Assembly: GCA_030789695.1 (NCBI GenBank) | Contig: CM061142.1 | Location: 603,889,659 to 603,953,658 of the forward strand | Source: Scilla litardierei | Taxonomy: Eukaryota; Streptophyta; Magnoliopsida; Asparagales; Asparagaceae | Reading direction: 5' to 3' | Length of the DNA: 64,000 nt | Part shown: positions 10,036 to 22,098 of the stretch, one piece after another | How positions within the stretch are numbered: the first letter of the stretch is position 1 | How the letters are laid out: the number at the start of each line of letters is the position of its first letter | Position numbers and translations under genes: made by a program | Notes under the pieces: generated by a model | The model's input: the letters and a program-made list of their open reading frames with translations, nothing else | Databases searched by the model: none | What the model was told of the DNA's origin: nothing

Positions 10036-12133
10036 TAAAATTCTTTACCAAGTGTCAGTACTAATTTAAGCCATGGGCCTAAATTGTATCAATGCATGGA
10101 TATAGAAGGATCAAGCATCATTGACACAAATATTATTGCCATGAGAAAATATAGAATGAAAAATGCTGGCAACAACAATGGGTTGAATTTGAAACCACAA
10201 TAACCAATTGTAAATAATGTAAGAATGGTCTCAAAAATAACCCAAAATGAGAGTTAAAATTGTTTTAAAATACTTTTAAACATATATAACATATTAACTC
10301 CCCCAATGTCATACACATGGAACAACAAATGCATGTATGACAATGACATCACAAAGGTCCCATTTTCATGAAAACTAATTTGAAAATAATTTCAAAATCA
10401 TGAAACATCACACACAATCAATGAGTATGCTAAGATATAGAAATGAAAGCAAAATACCCATGCAATATGCACATGTGTGAGAGACCTAAACATGAGGGAA
10501 CCAAACACAAGAGGAGTTTGATTTCCTAATATAACCATCCCATATGCACAAACATAACGAGAGTGACATATGAATGGAAAAACTAATGCTAGCATGCAAA
10601 AATTTCATACTCTCCCATAAACATACAAAACATGCAAAATAGGGAGTAAGGAACATACTCACATAAATATGGGTATAAAATGTAAACATAAAAGCTTGGT
10701 ACCCAAGCAATGAATAACAATGTGAGTGAGCTAGCAATGTGGAAACCAAACAAAAGTGGAGTTTGGTTTCCATATATTGTCATATGAAAATATAACATTT
10801 CGAACATATGAATCTGTATACGAATTCATATCAAGCCTAGAAACATTCTTAGAAATTCACAAAGAAAGTGATTTGGGATTCTTGAGAAGAGGTTTAGTTA
10901 AGGCATGAGTAGGAGGTGAGGGTGCATGCTTATGAGGTGGAACATAAACATTGGCATGCCCCGTGTGTGAAACATACAATTTAGCATTAGAGGCATTCAT
11001 TCTAGCATTTCTACCATGCATAGGAACATGTGAAGCATGCAAAGGATTTACATTAATTCTAGCATGTAAGCAATGTAAATCATTTCTATGTGTAGAATTA
11101 TCATGCATATCAACATATGAAGAAGCACTCATACCAATAGGTTTTTGAATAGTCGTCTTATGCAATGAAGTGTACATATATGCATGATTCTTCTTTGGCT
11201 TACAAGTCAAAGTTGATGTTTGGCCAAATGAAAACTTGATTGTGACACACCTCTTACAAATCTCCCCTACAAATTTGTTTTGGGTGCTTCTAGAGATAGA
11301 GCATGGTTTGGTTACCTTCAAAGTTGAAGTTACCAAAAGCATTGTCCTTACTCAAGTTGAGACTCTCAAGATGAGTGGACAATAACTATCATTTCATCAA
11401 AAGAGAAGAAATGTCGACATCCCTAGTGGATAGACGTGAGCTAAGCTCAAGACATTGAGATTTGAGAGACATTGTCTCATTTCTCAAAGCATCACAATCC
11501 TAGGAATGTGAGTTTGAAGCATAAATTTAACACTTTTCGCTGCTTCAAACATCCTCCATCACACAAGCACTATTCCATCTATCAACATGGAATCTCTAGG
11601 CTATCTATAACTGCTCTACCCAAATTCCAAACATCTCCACCTAGATCTAGAAACCACCAACCTGTCATTGGGAACCATGCCCTTTGGCGCATGAACGCTC
11701 CATGAGATTCTCCAAGATTAAGCACCTCTTGAGCTCGAAGAACTGCACCATCCTCGCTACCCTACTTATGGCGATCTCCCTCTCTCACTTTATAAGGTTG
11801 AATTCGCGACTTTAGGTTCCATCATTGGCTAAACTGACACCGCACATGTCTCTCCCGAAATGCCCGAAGTCGATCCATGGATGTCCTCCATAATATTCTC
11901 ATGAGTGGATCCATCTCTACACTCTGAGGAAGCACCGGGCACCGACTTCCCCAGACATGAATTGAGAGAACCTTCTGCATGAGGCTTTGACATCCTCAAC
12001 TCACTACCTTTGGGTTTAACCCTCCAATAGGACCTCATCGTAGCACCCTCACAATTCTGTAAGATCCTCTGCTCCTGATCATCTCCAAAATACTGGTTCT
12101 ACATACTCCAAATGATGCCTTGGACATACTCCC
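10036..12133. other. Decayed repeat region without a recognisable gene
   Basis: A/T-rich sequence with minus-strand fragments of open frame (about 11342-10857 and 12038-11829) that look like worn copia coding sequence but show no motif I can name. Two hairpins with perfect or near-perfect 11-base arms occur at 10495-10527 and about 10740-10770 (GGAAACCAAAC / GTTTGGTTTCC). At 12038-11829 a Ser-rich fragment could come from the integrase-RT linker of copia element E, whose remains continue at 15301. Confidence 0.3.
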
Positions 12134-14108
12134 TGTAACGGCCGCTTTTCGACCGTTCGTTTTTTCGCGCGTACTTTCCTTTTTTGTACGCATATTTTTC
12201 TTTGTCCTCTCTTCTATCCGGAATACGCGATGTAATATGTCGTTATGACCGTATGGAAGAGTAGTTATTTGTGGGATTTTTCGTGAACGTCATTTCGCGG
12301 GTCGTTCTCCCACAAATCAGCTTTGAATGAAGGGGTGTTTTAGCCTCTAGACTTCAATGCTGAGTTTTTGTTTTTATTTTCATTCTTGGTAGGCTTAGCT
12401 TGTGACCGGACCCCGTATCCTCGATCCTCTCGTCGTCACGGTCGTCCTGATATTTTTTTCATAATTTTCGGACACCGTTTGCTTGGCCCATCACACTAAT
12501 TACCTTTGAAACCCGCTTAGCCCTAATCCATTAAATTCAAATTAACCCAAATCCAATGTGATTCTTACGTATCATGAGGGATTTCATATAGCTATTCTCA
12601 CCTAACTTAAACCCTTTCCCTCTCACACACCACCTCTCCTATTCATCTAAACTACACCCCTTCAAACCCTATTTAGCAAACTTTCTCCTTAAACCAACTT
12701 CTCACAAAGAAACCCTAGGAAGAAACGCAAGCCAACCGCCCTTCCAAAACCAACGCCTTCATCTTCCCCATCGCCGCTGGCCTCCCTCCGGCGATCTCAA
12801 GCCACCACTCTCTCTCCCTCCTCTCTCTCCTCTCTCTCCTCTCTCTCTTCTTTCTCTCTTAAAACCACCTAAAACCCCATGGCCGCAACAAACGACAGCC
12901 CTGCCCCATAACTGGCGCTCTGGCCACCACGGCCGCCGCACAGCCATCTCTGGCCGCCCTTCGACCCCCCTGCATCACCCCTACCTCTGGCCATCAACCC
13001 TCATCCCTCCTATCTCCTATATCTCCCTCAAAACCCCTTGAAAGCCCTAAAAACTGTCTTTTGCAATGAAACTGCCGCCAGTTTTGACAGCGCACACCCG
13101 CCGCTTTCCGACCGCCGCTGACGACCCCCCTCGATGTCGGTGACTCCCCTACGACCCCTCTACCTACTTCACCCACTTTGCTACCTCCTCAAGCCGGGTA
13201 TCTTCGTGGCGAACCCAAACACCCGGTATATTCAGATCTGTCCTCTTCTCCACAAAACGACCGGCCACCTCGCCGCCGGCAGTTGCTCCGGCCACCCCGT
13301 AGGCGAGCGCGACCCCTTCGACCTCCACCAATCCTCGGCAGCCCTCGTATGTCAAGGAGTCCACGTGCTTCACTGATCTCGTGTGTTTTCCTTGACGTCG
13401 TAGCCGCCGCCGTGACGTTTCGTTGCGCTACTCGCAACCGAAGCGGACCCGACGCCGCACCCGTTGCTGAGTCATCTCGCTGTGCTACCCGCAACCGAGA
13501 CGATCCCGAGACGATCCCGAGACGATCTGTACTACGCTACCCGTAGTCGAAGACACGAGCACCGCCACCGTTTTCAGACCCGACGTCAGATTCGTGCGCA
13601 TTCGTCGCACCAGATTAGCCCTCTCACTCGTAGCAACTCAAACTTTAAGTCATCAAAACCTAACTAAAAATCGTCAACTAAAGTAACTAAATTTACTTTC
13701 TGCTCCTTTAAAATGTTGTGGAACCGTAGATCGACGATCAGACTGATTTGACTGTGCACATAGGATAGAATCGTCGGATAGGCTGAATGGACATATTGAC
13801 ACGTGACTGATAGGTTAGCCACGTTTAACCTAGAAAATGAGCCCTAATAGGATTAGTGATGAGCGTGACCTGACACCGTCGCTTGACTCATTTCAGATGA
13901 CCCCTTACCGATGCTTCGCCTCGATGAGACGCTTCCGACGGACGTACCACTTGCCACCGCAGGCAAGTGTGTTCACTTGCGCAGTTTCGGCCATGTTTAG
14001 GCCATTGTTTCCTTTAAACTATAAAAGTATAAACAAGATAACCAGATGTGAAATGCTAGCGTCTGGGACACCCTACAACAGCCTGGACTTGACGACGAAG
14101 TCTGGGCA

Positions 14109-14245
14109 CAACAACAACTGCTACCATAGGTTTTATCTGTGTGTGCGTGTGTGTGGACCCCCTAGAATCAACAACAACAACAACAACTGCTACCATATGT
14201 TTTATCTGTGTGTGCGTGCGTGTGGACCCCCTAGAATGAACAACT
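14109..14245 (+). repeat. Tandem duplication in D solo LTR 2
   Basis: There are two copies of about 65 bases. Each has (ACA)n, CTGCTACCAT, TTTTATCTGTGTGTGCG and GTGGACCCCCTAGAAT. Confidence 0.85.
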
Positions 14246-14278
14246 CTCATCCATTCTCGTCTTGTCATGTCATGTCAT

Positions 14279-14468
14279 GTAATGGATAAGCCTGCGGGCG
14301 AATAGGGCACTCTCCAAGTTAGAGGGAGTGATCCCTAGTCATGATTGGTAATGGATAAGCCTGCAGGCGAATAGGACACTCTCCAAGTTAGAGAGAGTGA
14401 ACCCTTGTCATGATACATAAGCATGCGGGCGAATAGGGCACTCATCGAGTGAGTGGGTGATCCCTTGT
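14279..14468 (+). repeat. Three tandem ~63-bp repeats able to fold, D solo LTR 2
   Basis: Each unit has the form ATAAGC(A/C)TGCGGGCGAATAGG, then CACTC, a short loop, GAGTG, and a C-rich end. The GGGCACTC...GAGTGATCCC parts can pair. The third unit has a changed loop (CACTCATCGAGTGAGTG) that still pairs. Confidence 0.8.
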
Positions 14469-15300
14469 CTTTTCTTGTCTTGTACACTTTGGGTGGGGTA
14501 GGGTTGAGCGGTCGCACGGTTGAGAGGGTCTGGCCGCCCTCAAACCGTAAGGCATGAACCCTTCATTACACACACGGTACTTCTTGTCTTTTCTCGTCTT
14601 GTCTTGTCTAGTCTTGTAGCCAGTAGCACATGCTATGGCTATTTCATGTCATGTTTACTTTTCAACGTTGTCTTTACTTTCTTGCACATATACATATCTG
14701 TCATGCTGTTGCATCATCATCATGTAAACAACCTTTAAAATGTCATCCTTAAAATGTTATACACCTTGCAGTGGAGTCTTCTCACGTTTACTTGTAGAGT
14801 TCGCCTGACGTACAACCACTTTCTCTTGGTGTTTATACGTCAGGTACTGAGATAAAGTTAGTAGACCAGGAGCCAGTACCAGAGAACTTGGAGCAGGAGT
14901 ACGTTGCTGACCAGGAGTACGACCTGAGTGAGGACCAGTCTTAGAGGTTCCTCAGTTGCTGACCTTGGAGTTTCCGTTGTCTTAGTTTGGGTACGTAGCA
15001 CCTTTTTGCTCTCTGCTTTAGGTTGGGTGCGAAGCACCATTAGTTTCCTTTCTGTAGTTGTAGCCATGCTTGGCACTATTTCCTTTTTAGACTCTTGTAC
15101 TTCTTGATATCTTTGTGAAATAAAATGAATGCATCTTTTCTTTCAGTACTTTCTGTTGTTCCGAATTTTATATATGCAAGGACATGTTTCTATCTTTGGT
15201 GTTCCTCACAGACGCTTATTGGGTCCGAGCCTCACAGCTCCGGCCCATGCGGACCTTAGTCACGTCTCGCTTCTGTTGTTTTGGGAAGCGGGGCATGACA

Positions 15301-16844
15301 CCCCCTCTCACCAATTGCGAGCCATGCCACCCGTGCCATCTCCGTGGGTGCTCACTAATGTATTGTGTTTGCTCTACCCTAATTTTCAACTTCTCCTTAT
15401 GCCCAGTAATGGATCCCATTGAAGACTACAAGTTTACCCTGAAGCGACCTGCTTCCTTGTAGATATTTCTCTCTTCACGGTCGACCTGAGCCATGCACAG
15501 AGTTGTGCCACAATGTGATGTATCCTAAACTATATCACCTGACAATCCCTCACTGCACACTACAACTATCCCATCCTGTAACAAACCCTGCTTCCCAGTC
15601 ATGACGTCACTATGAGTTTCAACGGCTCCTCCACTAGAGCTATCCGGTGTGCTAGACCTCTGACTCATCATCGTCAGAACATAAAGCCTATAAAGGTCAC
15701 CTACCTTCTTTACCAACATCCCAAAACAACCTCTCCTAGAAACCTATAATTTCTATCCCCTGAGCACCACACAACACCCCACACTAGTCAAGCCTCCAAG
15801 CGATATAAGGTTTCACTGTAAATCTGATACATGCCTAACACTTGTAAGTGTCCTAATGGTCCATTCTGCACACTATGCTGACCCTTGTCACTCTAGACAT
15901 AGCTCCATTTCCAATGTTTACATCTGGACCGTCTCTAGAAGTATATGTCACAAAGTGACTCCGCAACAAAGTCATATAGGATCACACATTGAATCAAGAA
16001 TCCATGAAGCACGTTTGTCTTCCAAGGAAGATATAGCTAACATCTCACCATCATCAATATCTATGTATGCACCACCAAATGATGCTACAGACTAAGCAGC
16101 CTATTTACATTTAGCCTTCAACTATGGGCACTTGTTCCTCCTATACCATGGTTTCTTGTATTGATAGTATAACTGGTCATCACCACATTGGTCCCTTCAC
16201 TTGGGCCTCCTTGTATTGGATCCTGGCTTGGATCACACACCCTGGTGGCCCCCAAATAAAGATGCATCCTGATCATCAAAACTTGTGTCACCTCTTGACA
16301 CCTTCTTCCGGAGCTCATGTGTGTGCTACAGCTGCCTTGACCTCTTCCACAGAGATTTTATCTTTGTGTGCGGCATGGTCTCGACGAAGTATGAATACTC
16401 TACAGGTAAGGAACATAACATTGCAATTGCTTGGCACTCATCATTTATATTCTCTTCCACAGCTTGCATATCCAACACCAATTGATTTAGCTCATCTAGG
16501 TAATCTTGTAGTGATGTCCCTTCTTTCATCCTGAGCATGAACAATTTCTATAGTAGATACAATATTCCTGTGATATATTTCGTCAAATAAATGGATTTCA
16601 GTTTCTTCCCCAACGACTTTATAGTTTTCTCTTTCGTAATCTTGCAAAAGACTTTGTCTGATAAGGCCATCTGAATAGCACCGTGGGCTTTCATCTCTAG
16701 CTCTGACTTTGCATAGTCTGTGACAGTGTATGAAATAGATTTCTTGTCAAAGACTTTCCTATATAGCCCCTCATGCTTGAGCATAGCCTTCTCCCACCAG
16801 AGATTGAAGCTATTCTTTCCTTGGAACTTTTCAGTATTGTACAT
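15301..16844 (-). pseudogene. Copia element E: decayed gag, protease and pre-integrase fragments
   Basis: The first gag ATG is at 16844-16842, shortly after the PBS. The first fragment shows EKFQGKNSFNLW, typical of the copia Gag N-terminus. Another (16544-16326) shows SLQDYLDELNQLV and SLPVEYSYFVET from the UBN2-type Gag core. Further down the same strand are a broken CCHC-like knuckle (about 16180-16120) and a protease-like WILDS (around 16000, where copia has WILDSACS). LGHLQVLG (about 15840) and GDLYRLYVL (about 15690) come from the GAG-pre-integrase region. Multiple stops and frameshifts separate these. Integrase and RT are not visible, because the D solo LTR interrupts at 15300 and only unreadable fragments lie beyond it. 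The element is certainly inactive. Confidence 0.7.
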
Positions 16845-16890
16845 GGCAGATGAATATGTCTCTACTATTATGATCTCTCTGGCAACCTGG

Positions 16891-16905
16891 ATGCTCTGAT
16901 ACCAA
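16891..16905 (-). other. Primer binding site of copia element E (initiator tRNA-Met type)
   Basis: On the minus strand this is TTGGTATCAGAGCAT, the standard PBS of Ty1/copia elements, one base after an LTR ending CCCCAACA. It sets the direction of element E and the boundary of its 5' LTR at 16907. Confidence 0.85.
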
Positions 16906-17003
16906 CTGTTGGGGATGAAATAAACCTTGGACTCACCCTTTAATCCATGTAGTGAAACTGACGAATAGCAACCCAACAAATCGCTATGTCATGATCTTAC
17001 AGA

Positions 17004-17471
17004 TAGGAATGGCAATATTGCGGGGCGGGGCGGGTATTTAACTACCCAAGCTTGCCCCGACTCATCTGCAGGCCGGGGCGGGGCGGGTCACGGGCCGAGA
17101 CGGGGCGGGTTCTTTCTTACCAAAACCGGGTCGGGCCGGGTCGGGCCGGTCGGGTCAAGTCATTAGTGCCATCCATATGAATCCCAAATAAAAATTTTAT
17201 TTATGAATTAGGAGAATTTTGATTTATTTGGTAATTTGGAATTTGGAATTAGCCCAATTAGGAGAACCGTGGAATAGAGTATGAGTTATGAATTATTTAC
17301 TGACTGCACGGTCCGCATCAAAATAGTAAACCTCTACAGTTTATCGGGACGGGTCGGGTCGGGCCGGGGCGCATACAAAGCCCAAGCTTGCCCCGACCCG
17401 GCTGCGGGCCAGGTCGGGCCGGGTCAAAACCGGGTCAGGCCAGGCGGGTCAGGCCATTACTGCCATCCCTA
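17004..17471. mobile_element. hAT-type MITE with GC-rich subterminal repeats
   Basis: It is a 468-bp element with ends TAGGAATGGCA and TGCCATCCCTA and flanking eight-base duplications CTTACAGA (16996-17003) and ATTACAGA (17472-17479), matching at seven of eight positions. Eight-base duplications and these ends fit non-autonomous hAT transposons. Both ends carry similar GC-rich blocks in the same direction (about 17020-17160 and 17345-17455), made of CGGGTCGGGCC-like units and sharing CCCAAGCTTGCCCCGAC. The centre is A/T-rich, and no transposase is present. Confidence 0.8.
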
Positions 17472-17935
17472 ATTACAGAGAGAATCAATAGTAGCAGATA
17501 TATAATTAACCAAACCAAGATAAAAGTAACTAATCAAGAAAGCAAAAAATCAAGCACAAAATGACACAGAGTTTACCCTGGTTCAACCTGTTAGTGGTGA
17601 CTACTTCTAGCTTCTCGCTGATGGTTCCACTAATAGGATCAAAGAAAATTCACCCAACTCATTCAATCTGCTTCTACACACGGAAGCTCCAAACAACTTC
17701 CAACTCAGAGTTCAAACTCTTCTCACCAAATAAATAGAGATATCAACCTCATCAAAAGAGAAGAAACACAAAGCTATCTCAAATGATCTCTCAACCCCCA
17801 AAACGAGATCCCAAGAAGACGATTACAAGGAAAATCTCACCAAGCAATGCACTCAATCTCCAAAAATGCACAAGGAAGAAACTTTGATGACGGCTATCTC
17901 ATGCACTCCTTCTCCCTAAAACAAAACCTAAGAAG

Positions 17936-18200
17936 TTTTAAATAGCCACTGGAGTCATCTGGAATCATGGTTGTATGATCTTCAACAAGTATCAGATCAA
18001 CGGCTCAAAACAAAACCCGGCTGGTAGTAAAACCCATCTGACACGATCGTGTCACATATGGCATGATCGTGTCAACTATGCTGCTCAAAACCTAAAGTTT
18101 TTTCCAACGCTACACGATCATGCCAACCATAGAGTATGCTTGACACGATCGTGTCACTGACCCAGAAGTCTCTGACATGCATGTATGGTCGTGTCCCTCC
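17936..18200 (-). promoter_or_regulatory. Promoter of copia E LTR: palindromes and TATA box
   Basis: Five copies of TGACACGATCGTGTCA or variants lie at 18040-18053, 18061-18073, 18112-18124, 18141-18156 and about 18184-18195. On the minus strand these lie upstream of CTATTTAAAA (17945-17936). The order matches the promoters of elements A, B and the SIRE-like element H, but the palindrome sequence is different. Confidence 0.5.
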
Positions 18201-18238
18201 TTAGCTGTTCATGACACGAATACAATTCAACATCAACA

Positions 18239-19274
18239 TGGTCAGTGAGTGATGCGTGTTTTCACTTGATGTTTCATAATGGATGACACATGGAAGAAAG
18301 ATGCATTTTTAGAGCAGATATCGAGTGTTTTTCTGCACATATATTCATAGATTCATTTTTCCTCAAATTTGCTAAGCATTAATAATCCAGAACAAACTCC
18401 TTGATACTTCAATAATATTAATTTAAAATTATTATTATGTTTTATTTTGATTAGATTAATAATTTTTAGGAGTAATTTTTTATTAATTCCAAACGGTATC
18501 TAGATGTTATCTGTACTTATTTGTCAACATGGATTTGATTTTATAATGGTTGGATCACTACCTTTAAATGTGATCAAGATACATTTTAAGGGATATAAAA
18601 AGGGGTAATTTTGGGATGAGATCAGAGACTAAGATATGGGACCGAACTTCATTAACAAACTTTTATTGTTTGCATCTGCCTGCGTTTGCTTCATTTATGT
18701 GTGATAATAAATTTTTTGTATCTAAACCCTATTCACCTTCCTCTTGTTTCATATAGTGCCTATATTGTGATTGAAATTGTTGTGGAAATGTACATATAAA
18801 TGCAATAAAATGATATGAAAAGATATAACAAAGTTGTCTATGTATCTTCTATGAATGGTAAAGTACATCATATGGAAATTCCATGTTAATTATTTTTTTC
18901 AATTTTTTAAAAAAGAACCACCACATATGAATATTACATAGGCATTTCTTCCCAAACACCTATATATTCTTCATGTGGGTGGTCAAAATCACTCATGGAA
19001 TTTCCATGGGGATTTGTTTTTCTCAAAAAAAAGAAAATTACTACCCACTGAGCTTTTAAGGGAAATATTTCTACCCATGGAATTGCCGAAGATGGTATAT
19101 TTTTCAAAAAAAATTAAAACAAACTACCACAATGAAATTCCATGGGCAGTCCACGGGCTGTTATCACACATGGAAATTCCATGGATAAAGGCCTTTTTTC
19201 CCACTACGCTTTCACCCACCGAATTTCACCCACGAAATTTTCTGTATTTCGTTGATGATTACTATTGTCGGGGA
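18239..19274. other. A/T-rich region with recurring CATGGAAATTCCATG palindromes
   Basis: There is no gene. 18250-18750 has an LTR-like look on the plus strand (TGATGCGTGTTTTCAC start, TATA-like GATATAAAAAGGGG at about 18595), but no partner or PBS is seen. From about 18865 to 19230 the palindrome CATGGAAATTCCATG or half of it recurs at least five times, with A-rich spacers in between. This may be the remains of a foldback element or MITE. Confidence 0.35.
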
Positions 19275-20151
19275 TGATTGGGATTACCTCTCTGGAGATC
19301 TTATGCCCTCTTGATAAAATTATCAGGAAAGCAATCACCATGTGGAATTCCAAGATCATTGTGCTAATGAGCAAAGCTAATAACGTTCTCTACAAACTTG
19401 CAACACATCAATATATATGAAAATAATGGAAAACAAAAGATTAACACGCACCTAACACCAAGATTTATACTAGTTCCATCATAAACTTGGTGTATGTCAA
19501 GTTGGAGATATCACTAATGCTTCAATAATCTTATATTACAAGTTATGGCATTTGTTTCAAGGGAAAAACCAACCCTGCTAAGAAGTTGGAGAAGAAAACA
19601 TTGGCGTTTGGCTCTTAAAACCCCCCAACCCAATTTCCCTTAGTTTGCCCTCTGTGTATTTTACAGGTAACTGCAAATTTTACAGATAAATTCGCGCAAG
19701 AATCACCTGAAAACCTTAGCCAGAACCACGTTTATATAACGTTGAATCATATTGGGTCTGTAATCCAAAATTGGTTCAGAGTTGGCTGCTACCCACTTCC
19801 TGTGCCTACATCCATGTCAAAATCGATGTGAGCCGTCGATCGAAGGTGTGATATGATTACAGGCTAACGAGTGTCCATACTTCTCCTGCACCCCTGAAAA
19901 ATGCATGCATCGCATGTACACACTGCAGGCTACGTCTGCAGGCATCAAGCACTCCCGCGGGCCTCCCGCTTGCAGGCCACACTGTTTCACTTGGCTTGGG
20001 CTTTACTGTTCTGAAAACCCCCGAAATTAATTTATCGTGCTAAGCTTCAGAATGAGCTTCTTTTGTGCTCCAAAAAAATCTCCAATACTCCTTATAAATC
20101 CTATATTAATCCTGAGATATTTTTATATTTTGTATCATATTTATCAATACA
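19275..20151 (-). repeat. 3' LTR of copia element G
   Basis: It aligns along its whole length with 23098-24123, for example at ATGCCCTCTT...TTATCA, TTTATACTAGTT and CTTGGGCTTTACT. On the minus strand it starts TGTATTGATAAATATG. It is shorter than its partner mainly because it lacks the minisatellite. Confidence 0.8.
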
Positions 20152-20889
20152 CCACTTTGATACAAACACGTCATGAAGCCCGAACCAAGCCAAAACTCTA
20201 TATCCTCCATCTTCAAAAATAACCACATCTTCCTAAGGCCACGACACTTGGCTAGTGAGCTTCACACTAAGCATAACCAACTAATCAAGTATCCAACAAA
20301 ACCATTACTGAAGGTGAGTCTCTGAATTTGCCGTATCTCTTGTACCCATACCGGAAGCAAAACCCGTAATGTCTCTCTGTGTCACCAGGTGGAAACATAG
20401 CATCTTTTTAAGGAAAATAAGTTTGAGCCCCACTTAAACTTCATCATGGACCTGTTCACCACTAGATTCTCCTTCTCACGAATTTTCTTAGGTTGTGCTA
20501 TGATATTGACGTCTTTCTTAGCACACCGCAACAGTAAGTTTGTGTCCAGACTTAATGCATCTACCACAAACCTATCTAGGATATCCATGTGCATGCAATT
20601 CATAAGCCAAATTCACGAAGTCCTCATAGCGATCTAGGATTTTCATGGTGTGCCACCACACTTTGCTAGCAAAAGAGTCATCCACAAAAGCATTAGGAAC
20701 TCCACCTCGACCAAAACTCCCACTACCATCGCTGCCTGAATAGTAACCTCATGTGGACTCTTCCATTAACCACCACTCCTTTACCAACATCTATGTTGAT
20801 CCTGTGATTTGGAATAAATATCTTCACCTCGTTTGGTACCTCCTTGCCTCCACCTGTTTCGGTAATTCCTGAAGACTTTCATTGTAGCA

Positions 20890-21540
20890 TTGTTGACTCA
20901 TCAAATGTCACATGTCGACCAATCTATACCTTCTTTGCCTATGGACGCTAAAGTTTTTAACCCCAACGCCATCCATGTATCCTAACATGACACACTTCTT
21001 TTCTTTGGTACCGAACTTGTCATGTTCCTCATGAACATAAACTGGACATCCAAACACTCGAAGATGATCAAAATCCACTGGCTTTCTTGTCCAACCCTCC
21101 TCAGGAATTTTTCCATTGATAGTTAAAGATGGAATTCTACTCACCAAATAAGCTGATGTCGATATAGCTTTATCCCAAAATTCCTTTGACAAAATCAATG
21201 TTAATCTAAGACACATTGCCTTCTCTAGCAGTGTCTTGTTCATTCCCTCCATAACTCCTTTCAACGGTGGATCTCCCGGTATAGTGAAATGACTCTTTAC
21301 TCCATGCTTCTCACAGAATTCCCTAAACTTAGCAGAAGTAAATTCACCACCATTGTTGGATCTCTACACTTTCAGCTTCTTCCTTCTTTGACTCTCCATA
21401 AAGATCTTCCACACCTTGAACTTCTCAAACACATCTGACTTTTCTTTCATCACATACACCCAAACTTTTTTGGAGAAATCTCCACTTAGAGAGTGAACTG
21501 GTGTAGTACCCCCAAACATCGGTGTGAATATTCACAAGAA
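20890..21540 (-). pseudogene. Integrase fragment of copia element G
   Basis: On the minus strand the fragment runs from HTDVWG (around 21530) through DFSKKVWVYVMKEKSD, NNGGEFTS and MNKTLLEKA to HLRVFGCPVYVH and VTFDEST near 20900. These are hallmarks of the retroviral-type integrase core and C-terminal part of Ty1/copia pol. There is a frameshift after DVWG and a stop before NNGGEFTS. RT should follow but is not present in the next 700 bases. Confidence 0.8.
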
Positions 21541-22098
21541 TTTCTCATGTGACATGCTTTCCATCATTGAAAGTAACCTTCGTTTGCTTGCCATAGACAC
21601 AATCCTTGCAAAACTCCAGCTCTTTAAAGTTCACCCCTTTGATCAAACCACACTTCCTCAAAGCCTCCAAGATTTTCTTCACGACATGTCCAAGTCTGTG
21701 ATGTCACAGCTTGGTCGAATCAGTCTCCTACAAATTCTTAATTCTGATACTGAATATCCTATGATTGTTGTTTCCTTAAGCAGATATATATCCCTGACTT
21801 TTTCTCCTCTCATCACTGCCATCAAACCCTCGATATTTTTAGAGCTTCCTTCTTTATCGTAACCTTGCAACCCATGCCAATGCCCCCAAGGACATTAGTG
21901 ACTTTCTCAACTCTAGAACATGACGCATGTTAGTGAGTGTGTGTAACACACCACCGAACATCTTGATTCTCACCAAACTAACTCCAACAACCTCGCACAC
22001 TTGATTATTATACATAAAGACTTATTCATCCTCCTTCCTCTGATATTCATGAAAACACACTCTATTTGGCATCATGTAGAACGATGCCCCTGAATCCA

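Larger units (their letters stand above)
12134..15300 (+). repeat. Solo LTR, family D copy 2
   Basis: It starts TGTAACGGCC and ends GGGGCATGACA and is 3.17 kb long. The bases before it (CTCCC) and after it (CCCCC) match at four of five positions, a probable worn target duplication. No internal region is attached, so it is a solo LTR left by LTR-LTR recombination. It interrupts the minus-strand copia remnant E. It has C-rich leader-like sequence (12600-13650), a duplicated and a triplicated block (14109-14468), and a 3' part homologous to copy 1. Confidence 0.65.
16907..18238 (-). repeat. 5' LTR of copia element E (contains a hAT MITE)
   Basis: The low boundary is set by the PBS. The high boundary (about 18230-18238, minus-strand start TGTTGA... 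or TGTTGAT...) is approximate. Without the inserted MITE it is about 0.85 kb. A TATA-like CTATTTAAAA (minus strand, 17945-17936) lies downstream of a cluster of GACACGATCGTGTC palindromes. No 3' LTR of this element is visible in the window. Confidence 0.65.

Noticed and set aside
12134..15300. Possibility that this block is a host gene with C-rich exons
   Set aside because: It has LTR-type ends (TGTAAC...TGACA), near-duplicated flanks, internal tandem repeats and a homologous copy at 6414-8884, and no long coding frame with recognisable domains.
12129..15305. Exact target duplication for D solo LTR 2
   Set aside because: CTCCC and CCCCC differ at one position and lie in C-rich sequence, so I report it only as probable.
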